Part shown: positions 21,969 to 21,984 of the stretch, piece after piece
Layout: every line of letters begins with the position of its first letter
How positions within the stretch are numbered: position 1 is the first letter of the stretch
Source of the DNA: an uncultured Clostridium sp.
GTDB taxonomy: Bacteria > Bacillota > Clostridia > Lachnospirales > Anaerotignaceae
DNA length: 21,984 nt
Assembly: GCA_947246775.1 (NCBI GenBank)
Contig: CAMXTM010000002.1
Coordinates: forward strand, 1 to 21,984
Direction: 5' to 3'
Made by a program: the position numbers and the translations under genes
The notes under the pieces: model-generated
Database searches by the model: none
What the model was told of the DNA's origin: nothing
Seen by the model: the letters and a program-made list of their open reading frames with translations, nothing else

Positions 21969-21984
21969 CCGTTTCTCTCTTTGA

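Overview
The window looks like a chromosomal segment from an anaerobic, low-GC, spore-forming Firmicute of the Clostridia, most likely a Lachnospirales relative. The signs are AT-rich DNA with GGAGG ribosome sites, several UUG and GUG starts, near-consensus housekeeping promoters (TTGACA, 17 bp, TATAAT-like), spore maturation genes spmAB next to an AbrB-type regulator, a T-box riboswitch before serS, and Firmicute-type chemoreceptors and solute-binding lipoproteins. The species cannot be named from the sequence. Most of the window is ordinary core and accessory metabolism; the unusual material lies mainly between genes.

Layout. 1-4411 (minus strand): two methyl-accepting chemotaxis proteins and a small FMN-binding lipoprotein with a flavinylation-type motif. 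5032-6590: abrB diverging from spmA-spmB. 6756-8983 (minus): a polar amino acid ABC transporter. 9114-9932 (plus): tRNA-Arg(CCU), then 40 bp later a NADAR-family gene of the type that serves as antitoxin to DarT1, with no toxin partner here. 10055-11113: an ORF6N DNA-binding protein with a C-terminal phospholipase-D-like domain; two near-perfect palindromes sharing a 15-bp core lie inside the gene and across its stop codon. 11127-13153: a MATE exporter divergent from a MarR regulator, apparently driven by promoters that face each other and give overlapping leaders. 13207-18902: the galactose module, with mglBAC on minus diverging from galK on plus. 18903-19458: a gene-free stretch with hairpins, palindromes and a three-unit array. 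19459-20046: a DUF4291 protein. 20115-21790: seryl-tRNA synthetase behind a serine T-box. 21807-21940: a very small ORF with its own promoter and a hairpin that covers its ribosome site.

How the parts work together. MglB, MglA and MglC import galactose or glucose, and GalK phosphorylates galactose for the Leloir pathway; galT and galE are not in the window. The amino acid transporter is a complete set of binding protein, permease and ATPase. The MarR protein probably controls the MATE pump. SpmA and SpmB act late in sporulation, and AbrB is a transition-state regulator.

The best candidate for something undescribed is the array at 19243-19393. Read on the minus strand, it gives three tandem hairpins whose 10-bp outer stems all pair. 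Every difference between units in the stems keeps the pairing, including one position changed on both sides, and a possible extended -10 promoter lies just upstream. Next come the palindrome pair in the ORF6N gene, the facing marR/MATE promoters, the orphan NADAR gene beside the tRNA, and the small ORF at the right edge.
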